DNA of 64,000 nt, from positions 12,164,068 through 12,228,067 of the forward strand of contig CM053267.1 of NCBI GenBank assembly GCA_028583415.1, read 5' to 3'. Position numbers and translations under genes: made by a program. Position 1 is the first letter of the stretch; each line of letters opens with the position of its first letter. This document shows positions 23,019-33,994 of the stretch, one piece after another. The notes under the pieces are model-generated. The model was given only the letters and a program-made list of their open reading frames with translations, was not told where the DNA came from and did no database searches. The stretch is from Protea cynaroides (taxonomy: Eukaryota > Streptophyta > Magnoliopsida > Proteales > Proteaceae).

Positions 23019-24289
23019 TCATGGAGCTGGAGGTGATGGAGGAGGCGGTGCCTCACGATCTCTATCATAGTCCTCAGCATAGACTCTAGTCAACCAGGCT
23101 ACTTGAGTCTGGGTCGTCTGGAGACTAGCTGTCAACGCAGCCATCCACTAATTAGACACGCGCTGAGCATCTAGAAGCTCTCCCACTCTCGAATCCATCG
23201 CGCGCTGAGCCTCCCTGATCTCACGCAGTAATCCCATCATATCATCAGATGGTGGCGTGAAGGACCAGCCATGCGTGAAGGAGTCCGAAATGGACCAGCT
23301 CCAATAGAATGCAGAGGTGATGGAGGAGGTATGGAGTCCACATCCATGTACATACGATCCTCATCCTCAGCATCACCCCCATGAACCCCTGCTCCAGCGG
23401 CTGCTGCTGCTGCTACCTCAGCGTTTGCCACCTCCACCCGAGTACGAGGACGGACCAGAGCATTCCTCTCCTCATCACTGACCTGAGCGTCCCGCATGCC
23501 CATCCTACAGATGGCCTCCCAGTCCAGAACTGATGAGAAGGTCTTCTCCAGAATCCTCTCATCCACTAAATCAACACCTAGGCCGGTAAGCAGGGTGGTG
23601 ATTAGACGTCCATAGGGCAGGTTGCCTATCTGACCAGGCAGCCTAGCACAGATCATCGTCCTCATAATAATATAAGGGAGGCAGATAGGTTGCCTAGTGC
23701 AGATACAGTAAAGTAAGTACTGGGTCAACTGGGAGATCCTCTCATAATGTCCACTCTGGGGTATCAGGTTGTGCTGGATGATCTTATAGTACACCCGAGG
23801 CTCTGGACGTAGGTTGATCGCTTTCATCTCCCAGTGATCCTCTCTGATTAGCTGACGGTCTATCTTAGCCTGCATCTCCAAGGAAAAGAACTGGGGCTCC
23901 CTAGGAGCACAGTACACTAGAGGGCCGTCATGTGATATGCCCAAAAGATCAGCTAACTACTGGCAGTCAAAGGAAACCTCTACTCCTTTGACGTAGCTCG
24001 TGATCCTGAGCTCCATACCCCTCTTAGTGTCATTGTGATCTCCCACCACCTGAAGATTATAATAGAACTGTCTCACCAGATCCGGATGGGTACAGGCATC
24101 ATAGGTAATCACAGGAAGCCAGCCCATGTCACCAAATGCTCTCTCCACGTCGAACGAGGCTAGACTAGCCAAGTCCACATGACGAACTCCCTCTATCTTT
24201 TTACGAGCATAATGAGCATACTGAGCTTCGGCCTCATTGGAGTAGAAGCGGACTGGGTCACGAGACCTAGGAACATTGGTACGAACCAT
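23019..24289 (-). pseudogene. TE4 antisense gene (PF20167-like 'plant transposon protein'), two lesions
   Basis: Transcribed leftward from ATG at 24289 (MVRTNVPRSRDPVRF...), about 420 codons, ending in EAPPPPSPPAP and a TGA at 23021-23019. Motifs in order: ERAFGDMGWLPVITYDACTH (about residue 45), LVRQFYYNLQVVGD, LRITSYVKGVEVSF, LADLLGI, RIIQ-like KIIQHNLIPQSGHYERISQL, and an acidic MYMDVDSIPPPSP stretch before a C-terminal REIREAQR/coiled-coil-like part. The core pattern (FYxNL, RGxEL, LLGI) matches the plant domain named Transposase_32/putative plant transposon protein; no catalytic residues are known. One nonsense codon (TAG, about 23957) and one frameshift (about 23265) interrupt this copy. 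Related copies: 621-1930, 47964-49270, 59626-60980. Confidence 0.75.
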
Positions 24290-24294
24290 GTTAT

Positions 24295-24736
24295 CTGCCA
24301 AAACAAAGAGAAATGGATAATAGATCAGTAATGGTGAAAAACCCAAAACTTTTGGCATTATAACGGCATAAATTGGTCAAAAGCCTCACTTTTCACCCAT
24401 ACACTTGGGCAGGAGGAGTTACATAGGTTCTAAACTATCCTGCAAGGCTCATACAGTAGGAAATTTAAATTTGAGAGATCGAATTTGAAGAAATTTCAAT
24501 AAATTCAAAAAATATCAAAAATTAGGGCAAAAATGGAAAATTTCAAGTTTCTCGACAATCAGCCGATGAAACTCAAATATTTTTTAGGGATTTCGTCCAT
24601 TGGGTGACCAATAACAAAATCCCCCAATAAAAATAAAATTTTTACGATTGGAAAAACTTTAATTTGATGAAAATGATGTAAATGGGAAAAAACCTAGCTA
24701 GAAAGTAATAAAAACATGAAACAGTAGAGAACATAC
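24295..24736 (-). other. Predicted 5'UTR intron of TE4 antisense gene (442 nt)
   Basis: On the minus strand the donor CTACAG/GTATGTT (24737/24736) and acceptor GTTTTGGCAG (ending 24295) enclose 442 nt. The acceptor lies five bases before the ATG. TE6 has the same junctions with 442 nt (49276-49717) and TE7 with 441 nt (59180-59620). The lengths, junction positions and pyrimidine-rich acceptor are kept while the interior has diverged. Confidence 0.65.
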
Positions 24737-24737
24737 C

Positions 24738-25253
24738 TGTAGAGAAGGAGTAGTAGTCGCGAATGAAGGATAGAATCACCAAACAGGTAGGGGTCGTTAC
24801 TGTAGCAACTCAGAGAAACGAGTTGAGTTGGAAAATAGAAGGAAGAATGGGAAATGAATCCAAAATCGGGTTTAAGAACCTGATTCTGGATCGTAGGGTT
24901 GCATAATTCGACCAAGACATGCGACCCTACCTCCGACCCACCCATCGACCCTAGCCTCTCGGTGATCTGACAGAGAATTAGGGGTCGACCCTAGGGTCGG
25001 ACATATACCGACCCTACCATCGACCCTAGGCTCTCAGTATTCTGACAGTGATTCTCAGGGTCGCATACCCTAAGGTCGCATAATGATTGACCCTACCATC
25101 GACCCTACGATGGAAAATACAGTATTTTGACAGAATGATTTGAAAATTTGAAAATTGTCTTGATTGGTTGGACTTTTAACTGGAGAACGACTATATTGAT
25201 TGCCTCACATGTGCTATGATCGTTTACATGCACTACCATCATCAGAACAAAAA
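24738..25253. promoter_or_regulatory. Divergent intergenic region of TE4 with GGGTCGA cluster
   Basis: Lies between the predicted first exon of the antisense gene (leftward) and the gag ATG (rightward). From 24889 to 25110 it is packed with GACCCTA, GGGTCG, TCGACC and their complements in both orientations, including self-complementary GTCGACCCTAGGGTCG. Such clusters recur at 49870-50095 and 58884-59022 in the same place, and in the LTRs. It may be a bidirectional promoter or an RNA structure element; which one is not decided by sequence. Confidence 0.5.
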
Positions 25254-26521
25254 ATGGTTGGGCGAAGAGTGACCAGACAAAGCTGTAACTCTATTCCACC
25301 ACCACCACCTGTGGAGGAAGACAGCCATATACATCTTGAGACACAGGAGAATCTGAATACGACACCGTCCATGGTTAATGGCCAGACAAATACTACGAAC
25401 TTGCCAGCACCACCTACAGACCTGGCTACAGCCATAATGAACTTGGCACAATAGCTGCATCAAATACAACAGGTACAAGCTACTATACAAGCTGCCATAG
25501 GCATGGCTTTTTTAGCTACACAGACGACACCGATGCCAGCAAGATAGGTAAGCATAGTACCAGGGGGAAGTAACACGGTACGCCATGCACCTCAAACTCC
25601 AGTCATGCAGGCTCAAGTGCAGAATCCTGAAGTAGCTCAAGGTGGTTATCAGTACCAACCACCTATGTATGGGGCCTACGCTCCACATCAGCTGGACCAG
25701 TCCAGACTAGTCGAGCATTTCTTGAAGATGATGCCCAAGGAATATAATGGTAAGCCAGCTGATCCTTTGTGGCCAGCACACTGGATTGATGAAATGGAGA
25801 GGAATTTCATGATGATGACAGTTACTGAGGAGGAGAAAGTACTGTGTGCAACGTTCATGCTGAAAGGTGATGCACACCATTGGTGGAAGTCGACACGGAC
25901 TTATCTGTTAACAAAGCATGCCCAACTGACCTGGGGTATATATAAGGAGGCATTCTTTGAGAAGTACTTTCCTAAAAGTTGTAGAGATTCTATGGAGAAT
26001 GATTTCTTGAGTTTGTTTCAGGGACAGATGACTGTCGATGCATATCAACAGCGTTATGAGGAGCTATTCTTCTTTGCACCAGTTATTATGCAAGCGAAGG
26101 ATACAAAAACCCGAAGGTTTGTCATTGGAATTAGGGAAAGTATTCGTGAACATGTTCTAGGACTTGAGAAGAAAGTCTACAATGAGGCTGTACAAATTGC
26201 TCGGGTGATAGAGTCGAGCCAGAAAGAGATTTATTTTGCTCAAAACAGGGGCATTAAAAGGCCAACTGAGAAATTCATATAACGGAGGGAATACAAGGAC
26301 ATTCAAACCCTTCCGTACTCAAGGTTTTAATGCTGCAGCCAAGACTACTCCAGCAGCTCAACCGCAACAAAAGCAAAATAACGAAGGAGTAAAATGCTAT
26401 AACTGCAATCAAATAAGACATTATTCAAGGGAGTGTCCTAAACCCAGGAAGCAGCTACAACAAGGGAAGGTTTATGCTGCTACATCTGAGGATGTTGTCG
26501 CATCGCCTGATGTGGTCACAG
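25254..26521 (+). pseudogene. gag: TE4 gag, with stops and one frameshift
   Basis: Structural capsid/nucleocapsid polyprotein. ATG at 25254 (MVGRRVTRQS...) matches starts at 50235 and 58748. A Pro/Gln-rich N-terminal part is followed by the capsid core: LVEHFLKMMPKEYNGKPADP near 25710, WIDEMERNF near 25784, FMLKGDAHHWWKSTRTY near 25855 and RESIREHVLGLEKK near 26130. Then comes one CCHC zinc knuckle CYNCNQIRHYSREC (about 26395-26436), in which the usual Gly before His is Arg. TAG codons at about 25452 and 25546 replace Gln codons present in relatives, and one inserted base near 26270 shifts frame. The frame runs to VVTG at 26521, then enters the intron candidate and stops (TGA) if unspliced. 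Confidence 0.85.
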
Positions 26522-26590
26522 GTATGACCTGAACCTTTCATTTTGTGTTACATTGTGTGAGAATGTAGACTAAATTAAAACAAATCACAG
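26522..26590 (+). other. gag-pol junction intron candidate, 69 nt (TE4)
   Basis: The donor CACAG/GTATGACC and acceptor AAATCACAG/GTATCG bound a 69-nt T/A-rich segment with a branch-point-like GACTAAAT 23-30 bases before the acceptor. Unspliced, Gag ends three codons in (TGA). Spliced, the frame reads straight from DVVTG into protease. The same segment is 70 nt in TE6 (51400-51469) and 69 nt in TE7 (57440-57508). The one-base length change would be harmless only if the segment is removed. Confidence 0.6.
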
Positions 26591-29500
26591 GTATCGTACC
26601 TAATAATGGCATTCCCGCCAGAGTACTCTTTGATTCAGGAGCTACTCATTCTTTTATATCTGTGTCATTTGGAAAGAAGTTGAACCTACCCCTCAAATCT
26701 TTAGACTACAAACTGTTTGTACGATCACCGATGGGATTAGAAGTGGAATTAGAAAAAGGTTACGGACCATGTCCAGTTCTTATTGACGAGAAAACCTTGG
26801 ATGCAACCTTGATTCAACTTGAGATGGCAGACTTTGACGTCATCTTGGGAATGGACTGGTTAGCTCAGCATTCTGCAAACCTATTATGTGCCGAAAAGAG
26901 GCTGACATTTAAAGACAAGAAAGGAGCGGAGTTCAGTTTTGCAGGAACCAAACTTCCCCGTAAACGAAAACTCATCCTCTCTGCATTAAAGGTTAGGAAA
27001 TGCCTCGAGAAAGGAGGAGTTGGGTATTTAGTATCAGTGGTCGACCTCAGAAAGGAAGCACCACGAATGGAGGATATTGATGTCGTACGTGACTTTTCAG
27101 ATGTATTTCCTAAAGAACTACCAGGACTACTACCCGACCGAGCTACAGAGTTTGTTATAGATCTGATACCCGGAGCCGCACCAGTATCTAAAGCACCTTA
27201 TCGAATGGCTCCTACTTAATTGAAGGAATTAAAAGTATAGTTACAAGAACTACTGGACAAGGGTTACATCAGACCTAGCATATCACCATGGGGAGCACCA
27301 GTATTATTCGTAAAGAAGAAGGACGGTAGTGTTCGACTGTGTATAGACTACCGGGAACTGAATAAGCTGACAATCAAGAATCAATACCCATTGCCTCGGA
27401 TAGATGACTTGTTCGATCAGTTGCAAGGTGCCAAGGTGTTCTCCAAGATCGATCTTCGGTCAGGATACCATCAGTTGAAGATCAAGGATGGAGATATTCC
27501 CAAGACAGCATTTAGGATGAGATATGGACATTATGAATTTTTGGTCATGTCTTTTGGATTGACTAATGCACCAGCAACTTTTATGGAACTTATGAATCGG
27601 GTATTCCATGATATGTTGGATACATCGGTCATTGTATTCATTGATGATATATTGGTCTACTCCAAAGACAAGGAAACTCATATTATGAATCTAAGAGCCG
27701 CTCTGCAGCGATTACGGAAAGAGAAGCTTTACGCCAAATTTACAAAGTGTGAGTTTTGGCTAAATGAAGTCGCTTTCCTAGGCCATGTTGTATCCGCTGA
27801 AGGAATTAAAGTGGACCCTAGCAAGATTGAAGCCATTGTGAAGTGGGAAGCACCGAAGAGCGTTGCAGAAATTAAAAGTTTCCTAGGTCTATCTGGGTAT
27901 TAACGAGGATTCGTGGAAGACTATCCCTGAATTATCGTACCTCTCAGTAGTTTGACTAAGAAGGGAAAAAAGTTTGTTTAGACAGATAAATGTGAGAAGA
28001 GTTTCCAAACGTTGAAGGCTAGATTGATATCTGCTCCGATCTTGACTATTCTGATTCCAGGACAGCCATTTATTTTCTACACTGATGTGTCAGGATTGGG
28101 TTTAGGATGTGCACTTATGCAACGAGAACAAGTAATTGCATATGCCTCAAGACAACTGAAGACACATGAGAAGAACTATCCCACTCATGACTTGGAATTA
28201 GCGGCAGTGGTACATGCTGTCAAGATATGGAGACATTACTTGTACGGAGAGAAATTTCAGATTAAATCAGACCATAAGATTCTCACTTATCTCTTTAATC
28301 AGAAGGAGTTAAATATGAGACAAAGAAGATGGCTGAAACTATTGAAAGACTATGATTGTGATATCCAGTATCATCCGGAGAAAGCAAATGTGGTAGTTGA
28401 TGTGCTGAGTAGAAAAGCAATGATAAAATCTCAAGGAGAGGTTAACACAACTGCCGCAATGTGTACCCCTAGAAAAGTGTTCAATTACGATAATGAGCAG
28501 TTCGTGATAGATGCACCGGGTGAACCAACCAACCAAGGGTTTATTCATCGGTTTTTAAATATGTTTGCCACATTGAAGATTGTACCTAATATAATTGATG
28601 AAGTGAAAACAGCTATTAAATCAGTCCCTTATCTAAGAATGGTACAAGAGGACATTGAAAAAGGTAGACTATCCCTGAGTTCGCCTTGGACGATGAAAAG
28701 GTACTGAAGTACAAAGAAAGAATATGTGTACCTGAAACAGAAAGTTTGGACATTAGACACCGACTAATGAAAGAAGCCCAAACCACCGTCTATTCGATAC
28801 ATCCTGGAAGTACAAAAATGTATCATGATCTTAAGAAATTATATTGGTGGAGAGGAATGAAAGCAGATGTAGCTAAATTCGTGTCTCAATGCCTAAATTG
28901 TCAAAGGGTGAAGGCTGAACGACAAAGACCTGCAGGACTATTACAGCCGTTATCGGAACCAACATGGAAATGGGACTGCATCACTATGCACTTCATCACC
29001 GGGTTACCATTGACTCCCCAAGTAGTTGACGCGGTTTGGGTGATTGTAGACCGCCTGACTAAAACGGCTCGATTTATAACTATACGACCTCAGTATACAT
29101 TGGAGGGTTAGCTAAGTTGTATGTGGATAATATTGTCAGATTACACGGTGTACCTGAAAGCATTGTGTCCGACAGAGATCCACGAGTTACTTCAAAGTTT
29201 TGGGAAGGGTTGCAAAAGGCTATAGGTACAACATTGAAGTTTAGTACTGCAATCCATCCTCAGATAGATGGACAGTCAGAGCGTACCATTCAGATTTTAG
29301 AGGACATGCTTCGAGCCTGTGTAATTGATTCTAAAGGATCATGGGATGAATAATTACCATTGATCGAGTTCGATTATAACAACAGCTATCAGGCTACTAT
29401 ACAGATGTCACCCTATGAAGCACTGTATGGTAAGAAGTGTCGAACTCCTTTGTTTTGGAATGAAGTTGAAGAACGTTGCATTGTTGGACCAGAATTTGTT

Positions 29501-30046
29501 GAAGAGACATGTCGAGTAGTCAACATTATCAAGGAAAGAGTAAGAATGGCTCAAAATCGTCAAAAATAGTATGCAGATACTCGACGTCGAGACGTTGAAT
29601 TTGTTATAGGTGATAAGGTATTTTTGAAAGTATCACCTATGCGAGGTTTAAAACGGTTCGAACAGAAAGGGAAACTAAGTCCGAGATATGTCGGGCCATA
29701 TGAGATTCTAGCCAAACGTGGAAAAGTGGCTTACCAGTTAGCACTACCACCATCTATGTCAAGTATGCATGATGTATTCCATGTTTCATTATTGAAGAAG
29801 TACTTCAGAGATCTAACGCACGTTTTGGCAGTAGATCCACCTGATTTGACTGACGAATTGACATTTGAAGTAGCACCAACTGAAATCACCAGTCGAAAGG
29901 TTCAACGACTACGCAACCATGACATCTATTATGTTAAAGTCACCTGGAGAAGTAGAGATATAGAAGAAATCACATGGGAAGAAGAGAATGCTATGCGAAA
30001 GCAATACCCTCATCTTTTCAACTCGAAAGGTATGTACCAATTTTGA
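26591..30046 (+). pseudogene. pol: TE4 pol (PR-RT-RNaseH-IN-chromodomain-like), broken
   Basis: Replication polyprotein. Aspartic protease: FDSGATHSF near 26629. Reverse transcriptase: KKKDGSVRLCIDYRELN near 27316, DLRSGYHQLKI near 27460, catalytic FIDD box at about 27640. RNase H: YTDVSGLGLGCALMQ near 28078 and DHKILTYLFNQKELN near 28270. Integrase: HHCC finger HPGSTKMYHDLKKLYWWRGM...CLNC near 28800-28905. Its first catalytic Asp is replaced (MHF where TE7 has MDF, about 28987). A GPYEIL module lies near 29698 and a chromodomain-like tail (YYVKVTWRSRDIEEITWEEE) near 29930. Stops at 27217, 27238, 27901, about 27928, 27979, 29351 and 29567, and frameshifts near 28665 and 29103, rule out an intact product. 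Confidence 0.9.
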
Positions 30047-30063
30047 GGACAAAATTTTTAATA

Positions 30064-30076
30064 AGAAGGGGGGAGT
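30064..30076 (+). other. TE4 polypurine tract
   Basis: AGAAGGGGGGAGT directly precedes the 3' LTR at 30077. Equivalent tracts are at 37685, 42029 and 53954 on the minus strand. Confidence 0.85.
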
Positions 30077-32377
30077 TGAAAGACACGTATCAAACTAACT
30101 GGTCTTACCACCTTGTACCAGATCTACCTATCATGGTCGAGCCAAGTGGACCAAGTACGTGAAGGAAATCACAAGACCAGGTATGAAATTGATCCAAAAA
30201 TAGTAAATTTGAGGGTAGGGTAGCATGCCTAAATAGGTAGGATCGACCCCACCTCAACAGAGTCCAACCCATGACTTTTCAGTCCTAAGGTCGGATGATT
30301 TAAGACCCTAGGGTCGACAGATCCTGTGACCCTAGCATCGACCCTAGGATGACAGACTGAAACCGTAATTAGGAAACTTTCCTAATTTCAAGGGGATCCT
30401 TTCCTAATCTCAATGGGACTTATTTTGGGAGGTTTTTCAAATAGGACGTCCCTTAGCCTCTTTCACTCCTTCTGAAACCCTAATTGAAAGTGAGAGAAGA
30501 GAAGAGAAGGAGAAGAGAAGGAGAATTAGAGAAAAAGACTAAGGAGAAGAAATTCAGAGAAATCTTTGAATCTTAGCAACCCTAAGGTATGAATACATTC
30601 TCCATGAGTTATGTAAGACCCTAGAATAGTTCATGAAGAGGGTAGGACCTAGGAGAAGCCAAATCATCCATCACTGGATAAATTCCAATGGAATCCATGG
30701 AGGAAATCATTGTAAACAAGTAAATTGTGTAACTTGGAGTTTTGAGCCATAGAACAATCATAGAATGGACTGTAAAAGTAAGACAAAGCATTCAAACATG
30801 AAAGAATGGATTGTAGGATGAAAGGTCGACTCAAACTACGTGTGGTAGCACGTAGGGTCGATTGGTAACCGACCCTACCAGACCATAGGATCGACCCCAT
30901 GCTCTCGGGAAGTCCAGGGAGGCTGTGGTCGCACCTAGGGTCGATGGATAACCGACCCTATGACCGACCCTATACCCTGGGGTCTCAGAAAACTGCTACC
31001 CTACCTGCGACCCTAGCAGTACAACAAGCTTAAAACTGTTGGAATTAATTCTAATTAAAATCTATCGACTTGTTAGGTTTACCTAGTGATCTAAAAGTGA
31101 TTCTTAAAGCATGAAAGAGGATCTACACTCAATCAAAGGTGAGGGAACAAGACCTAAACTAATTGGCTAATAATAAACTGTTTTCGTTTATTGAGTCCAA
31201 TACTATGTATGATGCTATGATTGTATGATTGTAATATGCATATCACATTTCATCTACTATTTCTATTATTACTGTTCAGGCATATTTAATTCAGTTTACT
31301 TACAACATGATGATGATGATGATGCAAGGAATAGGCATGTGAATGTTTATGTGTGGTTAGTGTACTTGATGCGAGTGGGGTATCAGGGGAAGTGTGATGC
31401 AGTGCGGTCCTAAGCACTTTAGCCCTATCTCTACTCAAGTCTTGTCCACTGGCATCGTCGTATCGCCATTACCTTAGCAGAACTATTACGTCGTAGGGCA
31501 TCAGGGGAGGTGGTCTCCGACCATGTAGTCTCTAACTCTGCCGGGGGGCCTTAGCTCTATCTCTATGGACGTATTGAGTGATGCTGGGGTGAGGCCTTGG
31601 ATACACTATTTGACATTAGGATTGGTTAGTTGCGAGCCCAGTTTGCAAGCCCTTGCCAACAGGGGCTTATGTGTTGGTATGGGTAGAGCAGGGGAAGTGT
31701 GATGTGGTGCGGTCCTAAGAACTTTAACTCTATTTCTATTACATGGTGGGGTAGATGTGGACGACAATGGTGTTTGATCAATTGGGTGGGCTTACATACC
31801 CTGTGTATAGAGGCGAGGCGGCCACCGAACCTTTCTATAGCACATTGCAAACTTATATCCTAGACCACAGATAAGAATTGAATGCATGCATATGTTTGTT
31901 GCATTGTTTTGTTTTCTTACTGAGCCGTGATGTGTGCTCACCCTTTTTGAATTCAAATATTTTTAGTTGATGATACAGGTATGACCGTGGAAGATTATAT
32001 GAGTGCTCCCACATTCGTGCACATTGCGGCGATGGACGCAGAAGATATAATGGAGACGCATGATTCGTCATGCGAATGCAACTCATGCGTTTTCGATTAG
32101 ATTTTAGTTGGATTATTGAGTGAATGTAATTGATTATTTTATTTACTTATGTCTCAGTCAATGAAAGATAATTGGTATTTTATTTATGATTATCACATTT
32201 AGATTCTCAGTTCATTTAATATTTAAGACTTCCGCTATTGTGTATTTACTCTGATTATGGTTGTGGATGTGTATGGTTTAAGCAAACGGACATAGCCTAT
32301 TTGAGATCCTGGTTGAATCGTTGGTTTATTAGCGGTTCATCACACCATTCTGAACAGTGCGGAATTGGGGTGTGACA
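30077..32377 (+). repeat. TE4 3' LTR
   Basis: Starts TGAAAGACAC (decayed from TGTAAGACCC) and ends GGTGTGACA. Colinear with 20407-22728. The TATA region near 30432 is deleted by several bases. It holds a second copy of the small frame and of the conserved block. Confidence 0.95.
31957..32100 (+). CDS. LTR-encoded conserved small frame, TE4 3' LTR copy
   Basis: 144 nt, open from IFLVDDTG to DSSCECNSCVFD and TAG. Against the 5' LTR copy it has several substitutions in the middle but keeps length, frame and the CxCxxC tail. It lies downstream of pol in the genomic transcript if polyadenylation is late in the 3' LTR. Confidence 0.55.
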   Translation: MFLVDDTGMTVEDYMSAPTFVHIAAMDAEDIMETHDSSCECNSCVFD

Positions 32378-32382
32378 TATGC
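32378..32382. other. Target-site duplication of TE4, right copy (TATGC)
   Basis: TATGC directly after the LTR end; TE3 LTR sequence resumes at 32383 with agaggggcaaaatcgtcc, matching gaggggtaaatcgtcc at 6409. Confidence 0.9.
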
Positions 32383-33932
32383 AGAGGGGCAAAATCGTCC
32401 TGAATTACCCTTTTCATCCTAAGTTCTATTTTTGAAAGGTTTGGCAAAGCATTCTCTTTCTTTATTAAGATTTTTATTATTTTTCACTATACCCTTCCCA
32501 AGAATGTAGGTGCCTAAATGCACGCCCCATGCCTAGATTGTCTTCTAGAAGTGTGCATATATGGCAGTTTGACTAGGGTGTTGCAGAAAGTAAGTTATTG
32601 CCAAAAATGGGAACATCAAACATGACAGTATATGCAAATATAGCAATGGCATCCTAAACATGATAGTGCATGCAAATACAATAGTGAAAACAAGACAGAT
32701 GCTCAATCTACAGTCCAGACTCAAAGAAACTCTCACATCAATAATATTATATCAGATCTTCAATCTAATGGTTAGATTTCTTTAAAATATTATGATCATT
32801 TACTCATATTTCATTCAAACAGCCAAGATCAACGGCTCAGATTCATCCCACATCAAGTCATCATGATCAGACTAAGATCTAACGGTTTAGATCACTCAAA
32901 AATGATTATCTAACCGTTCAAAATCAATAAATCACTTTTGATTATAATCCAACGATTCAGATCACTCAAGACAATAATCTAACCATTCAAAATCATTTAA
33001 ATCACTTCCGATGGAAATCCAATGGTTCGGATCACTCAAGACAATAATCTAACCATTCAAAATCATTTAAATTGCTTTTGATAGCAATCCAACGATTCAG
33101 ATCACTCAAAATGATTATCTAACCCATCAAGCATCAACGTATCTAAAATCAATGATCTAGATTTAATCATTAAAAATTCCAAGATCAATGGTTTCATTTT
33201 ATTCACATCAAAATTCTAAGATCAATGGCTCACAGTTAATCGCACAAAAAATCCATGATCAATGACCAAATTTTAGCCACATAAAATTCATTCAAGGGGC
33301 TAGATTTTCATGAAATTAAACTCAAAGATCAAACGGTTAGATTTCAACCACATTTAAAGAACTCAATCAATATCAGGATTTAATCACATAAGATTCATTT
33401 TCATCACACAATACTCAATATCAAAGATCGGAGGCATGATCAAAGGTGAAGGATGAGAGATTAGATCTAAGGGTTTGGAGATGTGCTGATCATGTTTAAT
33501 GAAGGGTCAATTTGGATCCTAGAGTTTGGTGTTAAGGTCTAGGGTATGGTTTCACATATGTGGGGAAATGGGCTGTGGGTTGGTGGCTTGATAACGGGTA
33601 ATGGCTGCAGGTTTTTCTAAGTGGTGATGCATGGTGGTATTAAGGAGATGACCAGCAGGGTGTTACGGTAGGTGTGGAAGGTTTTGGGTTATCATGGATT
33701 CTGGTTTGTGATGATCACAGATGGAGGGTCTCACAGAGGGTGGTGAGATGGTTTGATGGTGGTGATATGGAGGATAGGTGTGGCTTTGTTCAAGCAGATG
33801 TGATAGAAACCAAAGCAAAGAGAAGGGGCGGTGGTGGCTTACCCGAATCGCAGAGCTACCTCTAGCGGTTGCCTTCTCCTTCTTCTTCTCACTGCTGCCT
33901 CTCTTTCTGAATTCTCCCTCTTCTTCTCAACG

Positions 33933-33994
<62 letters not shown>

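Larger units (their letters stand above)
20407..32377 (+). mobile_element. TE4: complete Ty3/gypsy chromovirus-like LTR retrotransposon
   Basis: About 12.0 kb: 5' LTR 20407-22728, iMet primer site, antisense gene, gag, short intron candidate, pol (PR-RT-RH-IN-chromodomain-like tail), polypurine tract and 3' LTR 30077-32377. A TATGC duplication borders it. In the first 240 bases the two LTRs differ at about 7% of positions, so it is an old insertion. gag and pol carry several stops and frameshifts, so this copy is not autonomous. The chromodomain-like tail and iMet primer point to the chromovirus branch, probably near Tekay/Del (inference). Confidence 0.95.
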
